Assembly (NCBI GenBank): GCA_012521315.1 | Contig: JAAYMP010000111.1 | Location: forward strand, 1-8,859 | DNA: 8,859 nucleotides | Reading direction: 5' to 3' | From: Bacillota bacterium | Lineage (GTDB): Bacteria; Bacillota; UBA4882; UBA10575 | Part shown: positions 1 to 6,527 of the stretch, piece by piece | Position numbering within the stretch: position 1 is the first letter of the stretch | Layout: every line of letters begins with the position of its first letter | The notes under the pieces: generated by a model | The model's database searches: none | What the model saw: the letters and a program-made list of their open reading frames with translations, nothing else | Told to the model about the DNA's origin: nothing | Translations under genes and position numbers: made by a program

Positions 1-1
1 T

Positions 2-1261
2 ATCGAGGATGAAAAGGAACGGGACCGTCTGAAAAAGATCGCCATGCAGCTTAAACCGTCTGGGATGGGGTTGATTGTGCGGACCGCCGCCGAAGGCCTC
101 ATGGAAGAGGAGTTGGAAGCCGACCGGAACTTCCTCTTCAATCTCTGGCAAAAGATTCTCAAGCGGGCGAAGAAGGGACCAACGCCGGCTTTGCTCTTCC
201 ATGATCATGACCTGCTTTACCGGATTCTCCGGGATCTGTTCACCACCGAGGTGGACCGGCTCGTCATCGACGATCAGCCCACTTACGAAAAGGCCTTGGA
301 GTTACTGGCGTTCTTAGGTCCCCATCTCCGGAATAAAGTCCAGCTGTCTACCGGTCACTCCCTTTTCACTGCTTACAGCATTGAACACCAGATTGAAGAA
401 GCCCTCCGCCGGAAAATTTGGCTTGAATCTGGGGCCTACCTTGTTTTTGATCAGACCGAAGCCCTCACGGTGGTCGATGTCAATACCGGCAAATACACCG
501 GCTCCACTTGCTTGGAAGATACGGTCTTGCACACCAATCTGGCGGCGGCCAAGGAGATTGCCCGCCAGATTCGTCTGCGGAATATCGGGGGGATCATTGT
601 CATCGATTTCATCGATATGTCTGATGAGGAAAACAGAAAACAAGTCCTGGATTGCCTCACCAACGAATTGCAGAAGGACAAGGTAAAAACGAACATTCTG
701 GGCTTTACTTCCCTCGGGCTTTTGGAGATGACCAGAAAAAAAACCCGGCCCAGTCTCCGGGAACAACTCCAACAACCCTGTTCCTGTTGTGAAGGAACCG
801 GTTATAAATATTCTTTGGATACCCAAGCCGCCCGTGCCGAACGGCGGATTATCGAACTGAGTGCCGATTACCCCAGGGACGATGCTTTGCTGGTCGGGGT
901 GAACACCGATCTGGCCGCACTCCTGATCGGCCCCGGCGGTAACCGGTTAAGCGCCCTGGAAAAGATGGTCAAGAAGACGATCTTTATCCGGGGTAATGAC
1001 GAGATTCCGCCGGCGGAAGCCCGGATCATTGTGGCCGGCGAAAGGGAATACATTCAGACGCTCGCCCTCCCGGTCAAAGAAGGGGAGCGGCTGGAAGTGG
1101 AAGTGATCGAACCGCACGCCAATAACCCGGTTGATGGGATTGCCCGTCTGGACGGTTATATCATTGATATTGAAAACGGCGGACGCTTTACCGGACAGCG
1201 GCTGAAGGTTAAGATTCAAAAGCTGTTTAAAACCTACGCCAAAGCGGTGATCGAAGATTGA
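2..1261 (+). CDS. rng: Ribonuclease G (RNase E/G family), 5'-truncated by the window
   Basis: This is an endoribonuclease of the RNase E/G family, which cleaves single-stranded RNA in rRNA maturation and mRNA decay. About 419 residues are visible, starting in frame at base 2; the start and the N-terminal S1 domain lie outside the window. Numbering from the Met at 44, the conserved GMGLIVRTAAEG stretch is at 7-18. The two metal-binding aspartates are in VDVNTG (D145) and VIDFIDM (D188). A zinc-link type Cys pair (C246-x-x-C249, in PCSCCEGTG) follows, where many relatives have CPxC. Beyond it, 283-317 contains a KH-like GPGG loop, and 350-403 looks like a TRAM-type RNA-binding module, giving a C-terminal end richer in RNA-binding elements than the enterobacterial enzyme. 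The TGA stop (1259-1261) lies inside the -35 box of the next promoter. Family assignment is secure. RNase G rather than RNase E is inferred from the absence of a long disordered tail. Confidence 0.95.
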   Translation: MEDEKERDRLKKIAMQLKPSGMGLIVRTAAEGLMEEELEADRNFLFNLWQKILKRAKKGPTPALLFHDHDLLYRILRDLFTTEVDRLVIDDQPTYEKALELLAFLGPHLRNKVQLSTGHSLFTAYSIEHQIEEALRRKIWLESGAYLVFDQTEALTVVDVNTGKYTGSTCLEDTVLHTNLAAAKEIARQIRLRNIGGIIVIDFIDMSDEENRKQVLDCLTNELQKDKVKTNILGFTSLGLLEMTRKKTRPSLREQLQQPCSCCEGTGYKYSLDTQAARAERRIIELSADYPRDDALLVGVNTDLAALLIGPGGNRLSALEKMVKKTIFIRGNDEIPPAEARIIVAGEREYIQTLALPVKEGERLEVEVIEPHANNPVDGIARLDGYIIDIENGGRFTGQRLKVKIQKLFKTYAKAVIED

Positions 1262-1286
1262 CAGAAACGCCTGCTGATGGTATTAT
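1258..1286 (+). promoter_or_regulatory. Sigma-A-type promoter of the rplU-prp-rpmA operon
   Basis: A perfect -35 box TTGACA (1258-1263) is followed, after exactly 17 bases, by a -10 box TATTAT (1281-1286, five of six consensus bases). Transcription should begin near 1293. The -35 box overlaps the rng stop codon. This is a prediction from consensus only. Confidence 0.8.
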
Positions 1287-1293
1287 ACTAATT

Positions 1294-1380
1294 GTGGGTT
1301 TTTAAACCTGTTTCAACCGCACAGTTTTGGCTTTGCAAACCGAAAGGTGCCAAAGACTGGCGAGTCTAAGCGGGAGGTGT
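1294..1380 (+). promoter_or_regulatory. Structured leader of rplU (probable L21 leader)
   Basis: The transcribed leader folds on paper into a three-way junction. A closing stem CCGC (1317-1320) pairs with GCGG (1370-1373). One arm is TTTGGC (1326-1331) with GCCAAA (1349-1354), capped by ACC-GAAA-GGT (1339-1348), a GNRA tetraloop. The other arm is GACT (1355-1358) with AGTC (1363-1366). The closing stem runs into the ribosome binding site GGGAGGTG (1372-1379), so folding could hide it. A cis-acting L21 leader is known upstream of rplU in Bacillota; autoregulation by L21 here is inferred from position and fold. Confidence 0.7.
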
Positions 1381-1389
1381 TTGCTGATT

Positions 1390-1698
1390 ATGTACGCAAT
1401 TGTCGAGACGGGCGGGAAACAATACCGGATTCAGGCCGGCGACGAGTTCAATGTCGAAAAGTTGCCGGGCGAGGTTGGCTCGGAAGTCGTGCTGGATCGT
1501 GTCCTGCTCATTGGGGGAGAAGAGACCAAAGTCGGAACCCCCTATCTGGAAGGAGTAAAAGTAACGGCCAAGATTGTTCAACAGGATAAAGCCCGGAAAA
1601 TCCTGGTCTTCCGGTACAAACCGAAGAAGAACATCCGGAAAAGATACGGCCACCGTCAACCGTACACCCGTTTGCGGGTTATTGCCATTGAAGGCTAA
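1390..1698 (+). CDS. rplU: 50S ribosomal protein L21
   Basis: This is large-subunit ribosomal protein L21, which binds 23S rRNA. The start is ATG at 1390, giving 102 residues, the usual length for the family; upstream in-frame codons are rejected because they overlap the leader and the ribosome binding site GGGAGGTG at 1372-1379. The protein opens with MYAIVETGGKQYRI, the classic L21 N-terminus, and near the C-terminus has KKNIRKRYGHRQPYTRLRV, the rRNA-binding signature. It is the first gene of a three-gene operon with its own promoter and leader. Its TAA stop shares one base with the ATG of the next gene (TAATG), which implies translational coupling. Identification is secure. Confidence 0.98.
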   Translation: MYAIVETGGKQYRIQAGDEFNVEKLPGEVGSEVVLDRVLLIGGEETKVGTPYLEGVKVTAKIVQQDKARKILVFRYKPKKNIRKRYGHRQPYTRLRVIAIEG

Positions 1699-2048
1699 TG
1701 ACTTCCGTTCAGTTCTTCCGTTCCGGTCCACGGATCGTCGGTTTTAAGGCAAAAGGTCATACCGGTTACGCCCCGGCCGGTCAGGATATCGTTTGTGCTG
1801 GGGTCTCAACCTTGGTCCAGACGACCGTCCTCGGGCTACAGAAGCTGGCCGGCCTGGAACTGGAGATTCAGCAACGGCAGAAGGATGGGCTGTTTTACTG
1901 CCGGATCTCGACCAACGTCGAAGAAAAAAAACGGGAGCAGGCTGATTTGATCTTCAAATTGATGTATCTAGGTTTGCAACAGATTGCTCAGGATTACCGA
2001 AAACACGTGCAAGTATCCGTTAAGGAGGTGCAGAACGATGAACTTTAA
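1698..2048 (+). CDS. prp: Ribosomal-processing cysteine protease Prp (YsxB family)
   Basis: Prp removes the N-terminal extension of ribosomal protein L27 in Bacillota, a cleavage shown to be essential in Staphylococcus aureus. The protein has 116 residues. The catalytic pair appears as His21 in GHTGYAPAGQDIVCAG and Cys33 twelve residues later, the same spacing as His22/Cys34 of the staphylococcal enzyme. The start ATG overlaps the rplU stop by one base and has no clear ribosome binding site of its own, so translation is probably coupled to rplU. Its 3' end overlaps rpmA by 11 bases and contains the rpmA ribosome binding site. Its substrate is therefore the very next gene, and that gene does encode the matching cleavage sequence. 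Confidence 0.95.
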   Translation: MTSVQFFRSGPRIVGFKAKGHTGYAPAGQDIVCAGVSTLVQTTVLGLQKLAGLELEIQQRQKDGLFYCRISTNVEEKKREQADLIFKLMYLGLQQIAQDYRKHVQVSVKEVQNDEL

Positions 2049-2328
2049 TCTTCAGTTTTTCGCCCATAAAAAGGGCTTGGGGAGTACCCGCAACGGACGG
2101 GACAGCGAGGCGAAACGCCTTGGGGTGAAAAAGTTCGCCGGACAACATGTCCTGGCCGGCAATATCCTCGTCCGTCAACGGGGCACCAAATTCCACCCCG
2201 GCAACAACGTGGGAATTGGCAAAGATGACACCCTTTTTGCTTTGGTCGACGGATATGTTGCTTTTGAACGCAAAGGTAGAAACGATAAAAAAGTAAGTGT
2301 CTATACCGAACCGGTCATTAACGCCTAA
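2038..2328 (+). CDS. rpmA: 50S ribosomal protein L27 with Prp-cleaved N-terminal extension
   Basis: This is large-subunit protein L27, whose mature N-terminus reaches the peptidyl-transferase centre. The start is ATG 2038, after TAAGGAGGTG at 2021-2030, a near-complete match to the anti-Shine-Dalgarno sequence that lies inside prp; 96 residues follow. The first residues MNFNLQFFAHKKG match the Prp recognition sequence, with predicted cleavage after Phe8 to release a mature protein beginning AHKKG. The body, with NGRDSEAKRLGVKKF and ILVRQRGTKFHPGNNVGIGKD split across residues 19-63, is standard L27. The gene ends three bases before an intrinsic terminator and closes the rplU operon. Identification is secure; the exact cleavage site rests on homology. 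Confidence 0.97.
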   Translation: MNFNLQFFAHKKGLGSTRNGRDSEAKRLGVKKFAGQHVLAGNILVRQRGTKFHPGNNVGIGKDDTLFALVDGYVAFERKGRNDKKVSVYTEPVINA

Positions 2329-2330
2329 TA

Positions 2331-2356
2331 AAAAAACCGCCGTTAGGCGGTTTTTT
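2331..2356 (+). terminator. Intrinsic terminator after rpmA
   Basis: CCGCC (2337-2341), a GTTA loop and GGCGG (2346-2350) form the GC stem. It is extended by six A-T pairs (2331-2336 with 2351-2356), and the six T bases serve as the U-tract. Because A and T runs flank both sides, it could also act on the opposite strand. Confidence 0.93.
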
Positions 2357-2421
2357 ATTTTGTTTTCCACCGATAAATTTATGAAATTCTGGGGCGCACG
2401 ACCTTTTCTGAAAGGATTATC

Positions 2422-2443
2422 TATTATTGCGGTAGAATAATAT
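2422..2443 (+). promoter_or_regulatory. Possible obgE promoter region with inverted repeat
   Basis: A perfect 7-base inverted repeat, TATTATT (2422-2428) and AATAATA (2436-2442), has a 7-base spacer. Two -10-like hexamers, TAGAAT (2433-2438) and TAATAT (2438-2443), overlap its right half. No good -35 box is present at the right distance. Since a strong terminator precedes it, obgE needs a promoter somewhere here; the exact boxes and any operator role are guesses. Confidence 0.35.
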
Positions 2444-2479
2444 TGTGTTAAACATGGTCTCAGCTAAAGGGGATTCCGG

Positions 2480-3751
2480 ATGTTCATCGATGAAGTTTTG
2501 ATTAGAGTAGTAGCGGGCAAAGGCGGGGACGGTGTCGTCAGTTTCCGGCGGGAAAAATATGTCCCCTTTGGCGGCCCCGACGGCGGTGACGGGGGCGACG
2601 GGGGTAGTGTTTACCTTGAAGCCGACGAAGGTTATAACACCCTTAGTCACTTGCGTTATAAAAAAATGTATAAGGCTGAAGCCGGACAGAACGGCCAAGG
2701 TAGTAACCGTTTTGGCAAAAAAGGAGCGGATTTGGTAATTAAAGTCCCCGTCGGAACCCTGGTCCACAAAGACAACCGCCTGATTGCCGACCTGACCAAT
2801 CACAAAGAAAGATGCTTGGTGGCCAAAGGGGGCCGCGGCGGACGGGGGAATGCCCGCTTTGCTGGCGCTTCACAACAAACCCCCCGGTTTGCTGAACGGG
2901 GCGAACCGGGTGAAGAAACGGTTCTGCATTTGGAGCTCAAAGTCCTGGCCGATGTCGGCTTAATTGGTTATCCGAATGCTGGTAAATCCACCTTTTTGGC
3001 GGCGATTTCAGCCGCCCGCCCGAAGGTGGCTTCCTATCCGTTTACCACCCTCAGTCCAGTCTTGGGCGTGGTTGATTTGGAGGACGACAGTTTTGTCGTC
3101 GCCGACTTACCCGGCTTGATCAAAGGCGCCCACCAGGGAGTTGGCCTGGGTATTGAGTTTCTAAAACATGTGGAGCGCACCCGTCTCCTGGTGCATTTGG
3201 TGGACCTTACAGCCCCGGCTCCTTGGGATGCTTTCGTCGAGATCAATCAGGAACTGGCCAGTTACAGTCGGGACTTGGCCCAAAAACCCCAGCTTGTTAT
3301 AGGGACCAAGATCGATCTCCCGGCCGCCGCCGCGCAAAAAGAGGAGTTTAAAACCAAAATTACCGGCTTCGGTTATGAAGTGGATTTTGTTTCGTCAGTA
3401 ACAGGTGAAAACCTGAGACCGGTCTTATACCGTATTAAAAAACAACTGGATAGCTTACCGAAAGTCGGCAAGATACCGGTCGCACCGGAACCGTTGGCTG
3501 CGTTCCCCTTAAGCGGACCACCGGAGTTTTCCGTAACTAAAGAGGGGGATGGGGTTTACCGGATCAACAGTGAAGCCTTGCTAAAAAGGCTCAAACGCTT
3601 TAACCTGGAACAGAATGAGGCCTTACTCCGCCTTGATCTTTACTTGAAGCGCAGGGGCATTATCACGGCGCTTGAAGAAGCAGGAGTAAAGGAGGGTGAT
3701 CTGGTTCGGATTGGTGATCTAGAATTTGTCTTTGAACTGGAGGACTACTAA
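2480..3751 (+). CDS. obgE: GTPase Obg (CgtA), 50S-associated
   Basis: Obg is an essential GTPase linked to 50S subunit maturation, (p)ppGpp signalling and stress responses. The protein has 423 residues, with AAAGGGG as ribosome binding site a few bases before ATG 2480. Residues 1-158 form the glycine-rich Obg fold, with runs such as GGPDGGDGGDGG and KGGRGGRGN. The G domain follows: G1 GYPNAGKS (163-170), switch SYPFTT (185-190), G3 DLPG (209-212), G4 TKID (276-279) and G5 SSVTG (305-309). The C-terminal OCT domain spans about 347-421. The G4 motif has Thr where NKxD is usual; TKxD also occurs in working GTPases, so activity is not in doubt. No terminator separates it from the small gene downstream, so the two are probably co-transcribed. 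Confidence 0.97.
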   Translation: MFIDEVLIRVVAGKGGDGVVSFRREKYVPFGGPDGGDGGDGGSVYLEADEGYNTLSHLRYKKMYKAEAGQNGQGSNRFGKKGADLVIKVPVGTLVHKDNRLIADLTNHKERCLVAKGGRGGRGNARFAGASQQTPRFAERGEPGEETVLHLELKVLADVGLIGYPNAGKSTFLAAISAARPKVASYPFTTLSPVLGVVDLEDDSFVVADLPGLIKGAHQGVGLGIEFLKHVERTRLLVHLVDLTAPAPWDAFVEINQELASYSRDLAQKPQLVIGTKIDLPAAAAQKEEFKTKITGFGYEVDFVSSVTGENLRPVLYRIKKQLDSLPKVGKIPVAPEPLAAFPLSGPPEFSVTKEGDGVYRINSEALLKRLKRFNLEQNEALLRLDLYLKRRGIITALEEAGVKEGDLVRIGDLEFVFELEDY

Positions 3752-3777
3752 TTTATTTTGTCTTTTTGGGAGGTTAT

Positions 3778-3975
3778 ATGGTTATGTCCTGCTTAAATTG
3801 CGGGAACTGTAAGGGAGACCCGGACCTTTATTTCTGTCCATCGCAAAACCAATTTGTCATCCGTGAAAAAACAATCGTCCGTACGCGCGAAACCCGGTGG
3901 AAAAAAGGAGATCCAAGCTACGAATCGCACCGCCGCCGCCAACGGAAAGAACGGGAAGACCAAAAAATTAGTTGA
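3778..3975 (+). CDS. Small four-cysteine basic protein, function unknown
   Basis: I do not recognise this protein. From ATG 3778 it has 65 residues; a second in-frame ATG at 3784 would give 63. The ribosome binding site GGGAGG (3768-3773) is 4 bases from the first and 10 from the second, so the start is open. Cysteines C5, C8, C11 and C20 form C-x2-C-x2-C-x8-C, a pattern able to bind zinc or an iron-sulphur cluster. The remaining two thirds are rich in Arg, Lys and Glu (RRRQRKERED near the end) and lack a hydrophobic segment, which suggests a soluble, possibly nucleic-acid-binding protein. It lies 26 bases after obgE and just before an intrinsic terminator, so it is probably the last gene of the obgE transcript. 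A good ribosome binding site and the clustered cysteines argue for a real gene. Confidence 0.8.
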   Translation: MVMSCLNCGNCKGDPDLYFCPSQNQFVIREKTIVRTRETRWKKGDPSYESHRRRQRKEREDQKIS

Positions 3976-4009
3976 TTAATTACACATTTATATATGCCGC
4001 TCTACGATG

Positions 4010-4036
4010 AGACACTGCGCCCCCAGTGTCTTTTTT
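4010..4036 (+). terminator. Intrinsic terminator of the obgE transcript
   Basis: GACACTG (4011-4017) pairs with CAGTGTC (4024-4030) around a six-base C-rich loop, extended by A4010-T4031. Six T bases (4031-4036) follow, then a further AT-rich stretch. Confidence 0.9.
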
Positions 4037-4067
4037 ATTTTTTATGGGGAAAACCCAGAATTTGTAG

Positions 4068-4073
4068 TATAAT
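4068..4073 (+). promoter_or_regulatory. -10 box of the proB-proA-nadD promoter
   Basis: A perfect TATAAT lies shortly after the terminator, with predicted transcription start near 4080. The bases 17 positions upstream (TGGGGA) do not resemble a -35 box, and no TG extension is seen, so an activator may be needed or the promoter may be weak. A short hairpin, TGGG/CCCA (4045-4048 with 4054-4057), sits just upstream. Confidence 0.55.
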
Positions 4074-4131
4074 TAAAAAGATCGAGATTGATTATAAATT
4101 GGAAATGGGGGTTTTCCTTGCCTTGGCAGAG

Positions 4132-5262
4132 ATGCGAAGTCGCCTGAAAGATGCCCAAACGGTTGTGGTAAAGGTGGGGACCAGTAGTCTAACTTACACG
4201 TCCGGTCGCCTGAACCTCAAAAATATGGAACGCCTGGTCCGCCAGATCGCCGACCTGCATAATTCCGGTAAAAAAGTGGTGCTGGTTTCTTCCGGCGCCG
4301 TGGGGGCCGGAGTCGGCGAACTTGGGCTCACCAGCAAACCGCGGACGATTCCGGAGCGCCAAGCCGTGGCCGCGGTGGGGCAAGGTTTTTTGATGCAGGT
4401 TTACAACAAGTTCTTTCTAGAGTACGGAATTGTTACCGCCCAGATTCTTCTGACCAGGGATGATATGGGGGACCGGCGCCGCTATTTAAATGCCCGGAAT
4501 ACTTTGATGATGCTCCTCAATGAATATAAAGCTTTGCCGATCATTAACGAGAATGATACCGTCGCCACGGAAGAATTGCAGTTGCGGTTCGGGGATAATG
4601 ATACCCTGGCCGCCTTAGTCGCCAGTTTAATCGGGGCCGATCTGTTGATCCTCCTCTCCGACATCGGTGGTTTATACACCAGCGATCCCCGGAAAGACCA
4701 AGCAGCAACCTTAATCCCGGTCGTGAAAGAGATCTCCCCATCTATCTGGTCGACGGCAGGAGAGGCTGGCACGAGCAGGGGAACGGGCGGCATGATCACC
4801 AAACTGGAAGCGGCCCGGATCGCTACCCGCTCGGGCATCACGATGGTGCTGGCTTCGGCGGAAGAAGAGGACGTTCTGGACCGGATCGTCGCCGGGGAGG
4901 AGATTGGAACCCTGTTTTTACCCAATGAAGAGTCTTTGGTTCAAAGGGAAAGGTGGATTGCCTTCGCGGGACAACCCCAGGGCGCCGTGGTGATCGACGA
5001 AGGCGCCGTAACCGCCTTGCTGGAGCGGAAGAAGAGTTTACTCCCTTCCGGAGTGATTGCCGTCAAGGGCAAGTTCGGCGTGGGCGACCTGATTCGGGTC
5101 CTGGACCCCCACGAGCAGGAGATTGCCCGGGGTTTAAGCAACTTTAGCAACGAGGAGATTGAAAAGATTAAAGGGGCAAATACTGCCCAACTGCCAAAAG
5201 TGCTTGGCTACAAGACCTTTGAAGAAGTGATCCACCGGAATAATCTGGTTTGTTTTGAGTGA
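4132..5262 (+). CDS. proB: Glutamate 5-kinase with C-terminal PUA domain
   Basis: ProB phosphorylates glutamate to gamma-glutamyl phosphate, the first and feedback-controlled step of proline synthesis. From ATG 4132 the protein has 376 residues, close to the family norm. The amino acid kinase fold shows VVVKVGTS (11-18, K14), LVSSGAVGAG (51-60), INENDTV (138-144), GDNDTLAA (154-161), LSDIGGLYTSDP (175-186) and GTGGMITKLEAA (217-228). A PUA domain follows at about 274-350. ATG 4132 was chosen because MRSRLKDAQTVVVKVGTS matches the usual N-terminus of clostridial ProB. However, it has no good ribosome binding site; ATG 4105 or TTG 4123, both in frame, are alternatives. Identification is secure, the start is not. 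The gene is followed almost directly by proA. Confidence 0.95.
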   Translation: MRSRLKDAQTVVVKVGTSSLTYTSGRLNLKNMERLVRQIADLHNSGKKVVLVSSGAVGAGVGELGLTSKPRTIPERQAVAAVGQGFLMQVYNKFFLEYGIVTAQILLTRDDMGDRRRYLNARNTLMMLLNEYKALPIINENDTVATEELQLRFGDNDTLAALVASLIGADLLILLSDIGGLYTSDPRKDQAATLIPVVKEISPSIWSTAGEAGTSRGTGGMITKLEAARIATRSGITMVLASAEEEDVLDRIVAGEEIGTLFLPNEESLVQRERWIAFAGQPQGAVVIDEGAVTALLERKKSLLPSGVIAVKGKFGVGDLIRVLDPHEQEIARGLSNFSNEEIEKIKGANTAQLPKVLGYKTFEEVIHRNNLVCFE

Positions 5263-5276
5263 GGGGGGAAAAGTCA

Positions 5277-6527
5277 TTGTCGACCGATGTAGCCGTTTTA
5301 GGACAGAAGGCGAAAAAAGCCGCCGCGACCTTGGCCAATCTGAACAGTACCGCCAAAAACGAAGCCCTGCTCAAGATCGCCGATGGATTGTTGAACAACC
5401 AAGAGCGGATCCTCGCCGTAAACCAGGCTGAAGTGGCGAAGGCCAAAACCGGTGGCTTAAAAGCCAGTTTCATTGAGCGGTTGACGCTCAATCCCAACCG
5501 GATCGCGGCCATGGTGGAAGGGATAAGAGAGGTGGTCCGCCTGGAAGATCCGGTCGGCACCGTAGAAAAAATGTGGCGCCGGCCCAACGGGCTGGAGATC
5601 GGTCTTTTGCGCGTTCCTTTAGGGGTGGTGGCCATTATTTACGAAGCCCGGCCCAACGTCACCGTGGACGCCGCCGCTTTATGCTTAAAAACCGGAAACG
5701 CGGTGATTCTCCGCGGCGGCTCGGAAGCGATCCAAACCAATCAAGTACTGGTCGAGGTGATCCGTGAAACCTTGCGGAAAACATCCGTACCGGAAGATGC
5801 GGTCCAACTGCTTGCTTCCCCGGAACGGGAGGCGGCGGTGGTCTTGATGAAAATGCGCCAGTATGTGGATGTCCTGGTCCCCCGGGGCGGGGCGGGCCTG
5901 ATCAGGACCGTCGTTGACAACGCCCGCGTTCCCGTCATTGAAACCGGGGTCGGGGTCTGCCACACTTATGTGGATGCCCGCGCCGACTTGGATCAGGCGA
6001 TCAAGATTGTGATCAACGCGAAAACCCAACGCCCGTCCGTCTGTAATGCCCTCGAGACCCTGCTAGTCCACCAGGCGGTGGCCGCTGCCTTTCTGCCCCG
6101 CTGCGGGGAGGAGCTCCGCCGGGCGGGGACTGAGATCCGGGGTTGTCCGCAAACCCTTTCCTATCTCCCATGGGCGACTCCGGCAACGGAAGAAGATTGG
6201 GCCACCGAATACCTTGATTTAATCCTCGCCGTAAAAGTGGTCCCCGATTTTGCCGCCGCTGTCGACCACATCGCCAAATACGGCAGCGGCCACTCGGAGT
6301 GCATTATTACAACCGACTACGCCACCGCCCGCCAGTTCCTGCAGGTGGTGGATGCCGCCGCCGTTTACGTCAATGCTTCAACACGCTATACCGACGGCTA
6401 TGAATTTGGTTTAGGCGCCGAACTGGGTATTTCTACCCAGAAATTGCATGCCCGTGGGCCGATGGGGCTGAGTGCCCTGACGACCACCAAATATATCATA
6501 TATGGGGACGGACAGATTCGCCAATGA
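5277..6527 (+). CDS. proA: Gamma-glutamyl phosphate reductase
   Basis: ProA reduces gamma-glutamyl phosphate with NADPH to glutamate semialdehyde, which cyclises to pyrroline-5-carboxylate; it acts on the unstable product of ProB. I choose TTG 5277 as start: GAGGGGGGAA (5261-5270) is a well-spaced ribosome binding site, and the resulting 416 residues fit the family length of about 417. The GTG at 5259, overlapping the proB stop, would place the binding site inside the gene. The aldehyde-dehydrogenase fold is clear, with IIYEARPNVTVDAA, LRGGSEA, LVPRGGAGLI and the catalytic Cys256 in QRPSVCNALETL, matching Cys255 of the E. coli enzyme. The gene lies 14 bases after proB and overlaps nadD by four bases (ATGA), so the three are almost certainly one operon. 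Confidence 0.96.
   Translation: MSTDVAVLGQKAKKAAATLANLNSTAKNEALLKIADGLLNNQERILAVNQAEVAKAKTGGLKASFIERLTLNPNRIAAMVEGIREVVRLEDPVGTVEKMWRRPNGLEIGLLRVPLGVVAIIYEARPNVTVDAAALCLKTGNAVILRGGSEAIQTNQVLVEVIRETLRKTSVPEDAVQLLASPEREAAVVLMKMRQYVDVLVPRGGAGLIRTVVDNARVPVIETGVGVCHTYVDARADLDQAIKIVINAKTQRPSVCNALETLLVHQAVAAAFLPRCGEELRRAGTEIRGCPQTLSYLPWATPATEEDWATEYLDLILAVKVVPDFAAAVDHIAKYGSGHSECIITTDYATARQFLQVVDAAAVYVNASTRYTDGYEFGLGAELGISTQKLHARGPMGLSALTTTKYIIYGDGQIRQ

Noticed and set aside
314..826. 170-codon open frame on the minus strand
   Set aside because: It is antisense to the catalytic core of RNase G and is explained by that gene's codon usage; no ribosome binding site or recognisable motif.
1327..1389. 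Longer rplU start at 1327
   Set aside because: It lies within the structured leader and upstream of the ribosome binding site; L21 normally begins MYAIVETGGKQY.
3994..4131. Extension of proB upstream to 3994
   Set aside because: It would include the terminator and the -10 box; the added residues do not resemble ProB.
5168..5635. 155-codon open frame on the minus strand
   Set aside because: Antisense to the proB-proA junction, low-complexity translation, no family features.
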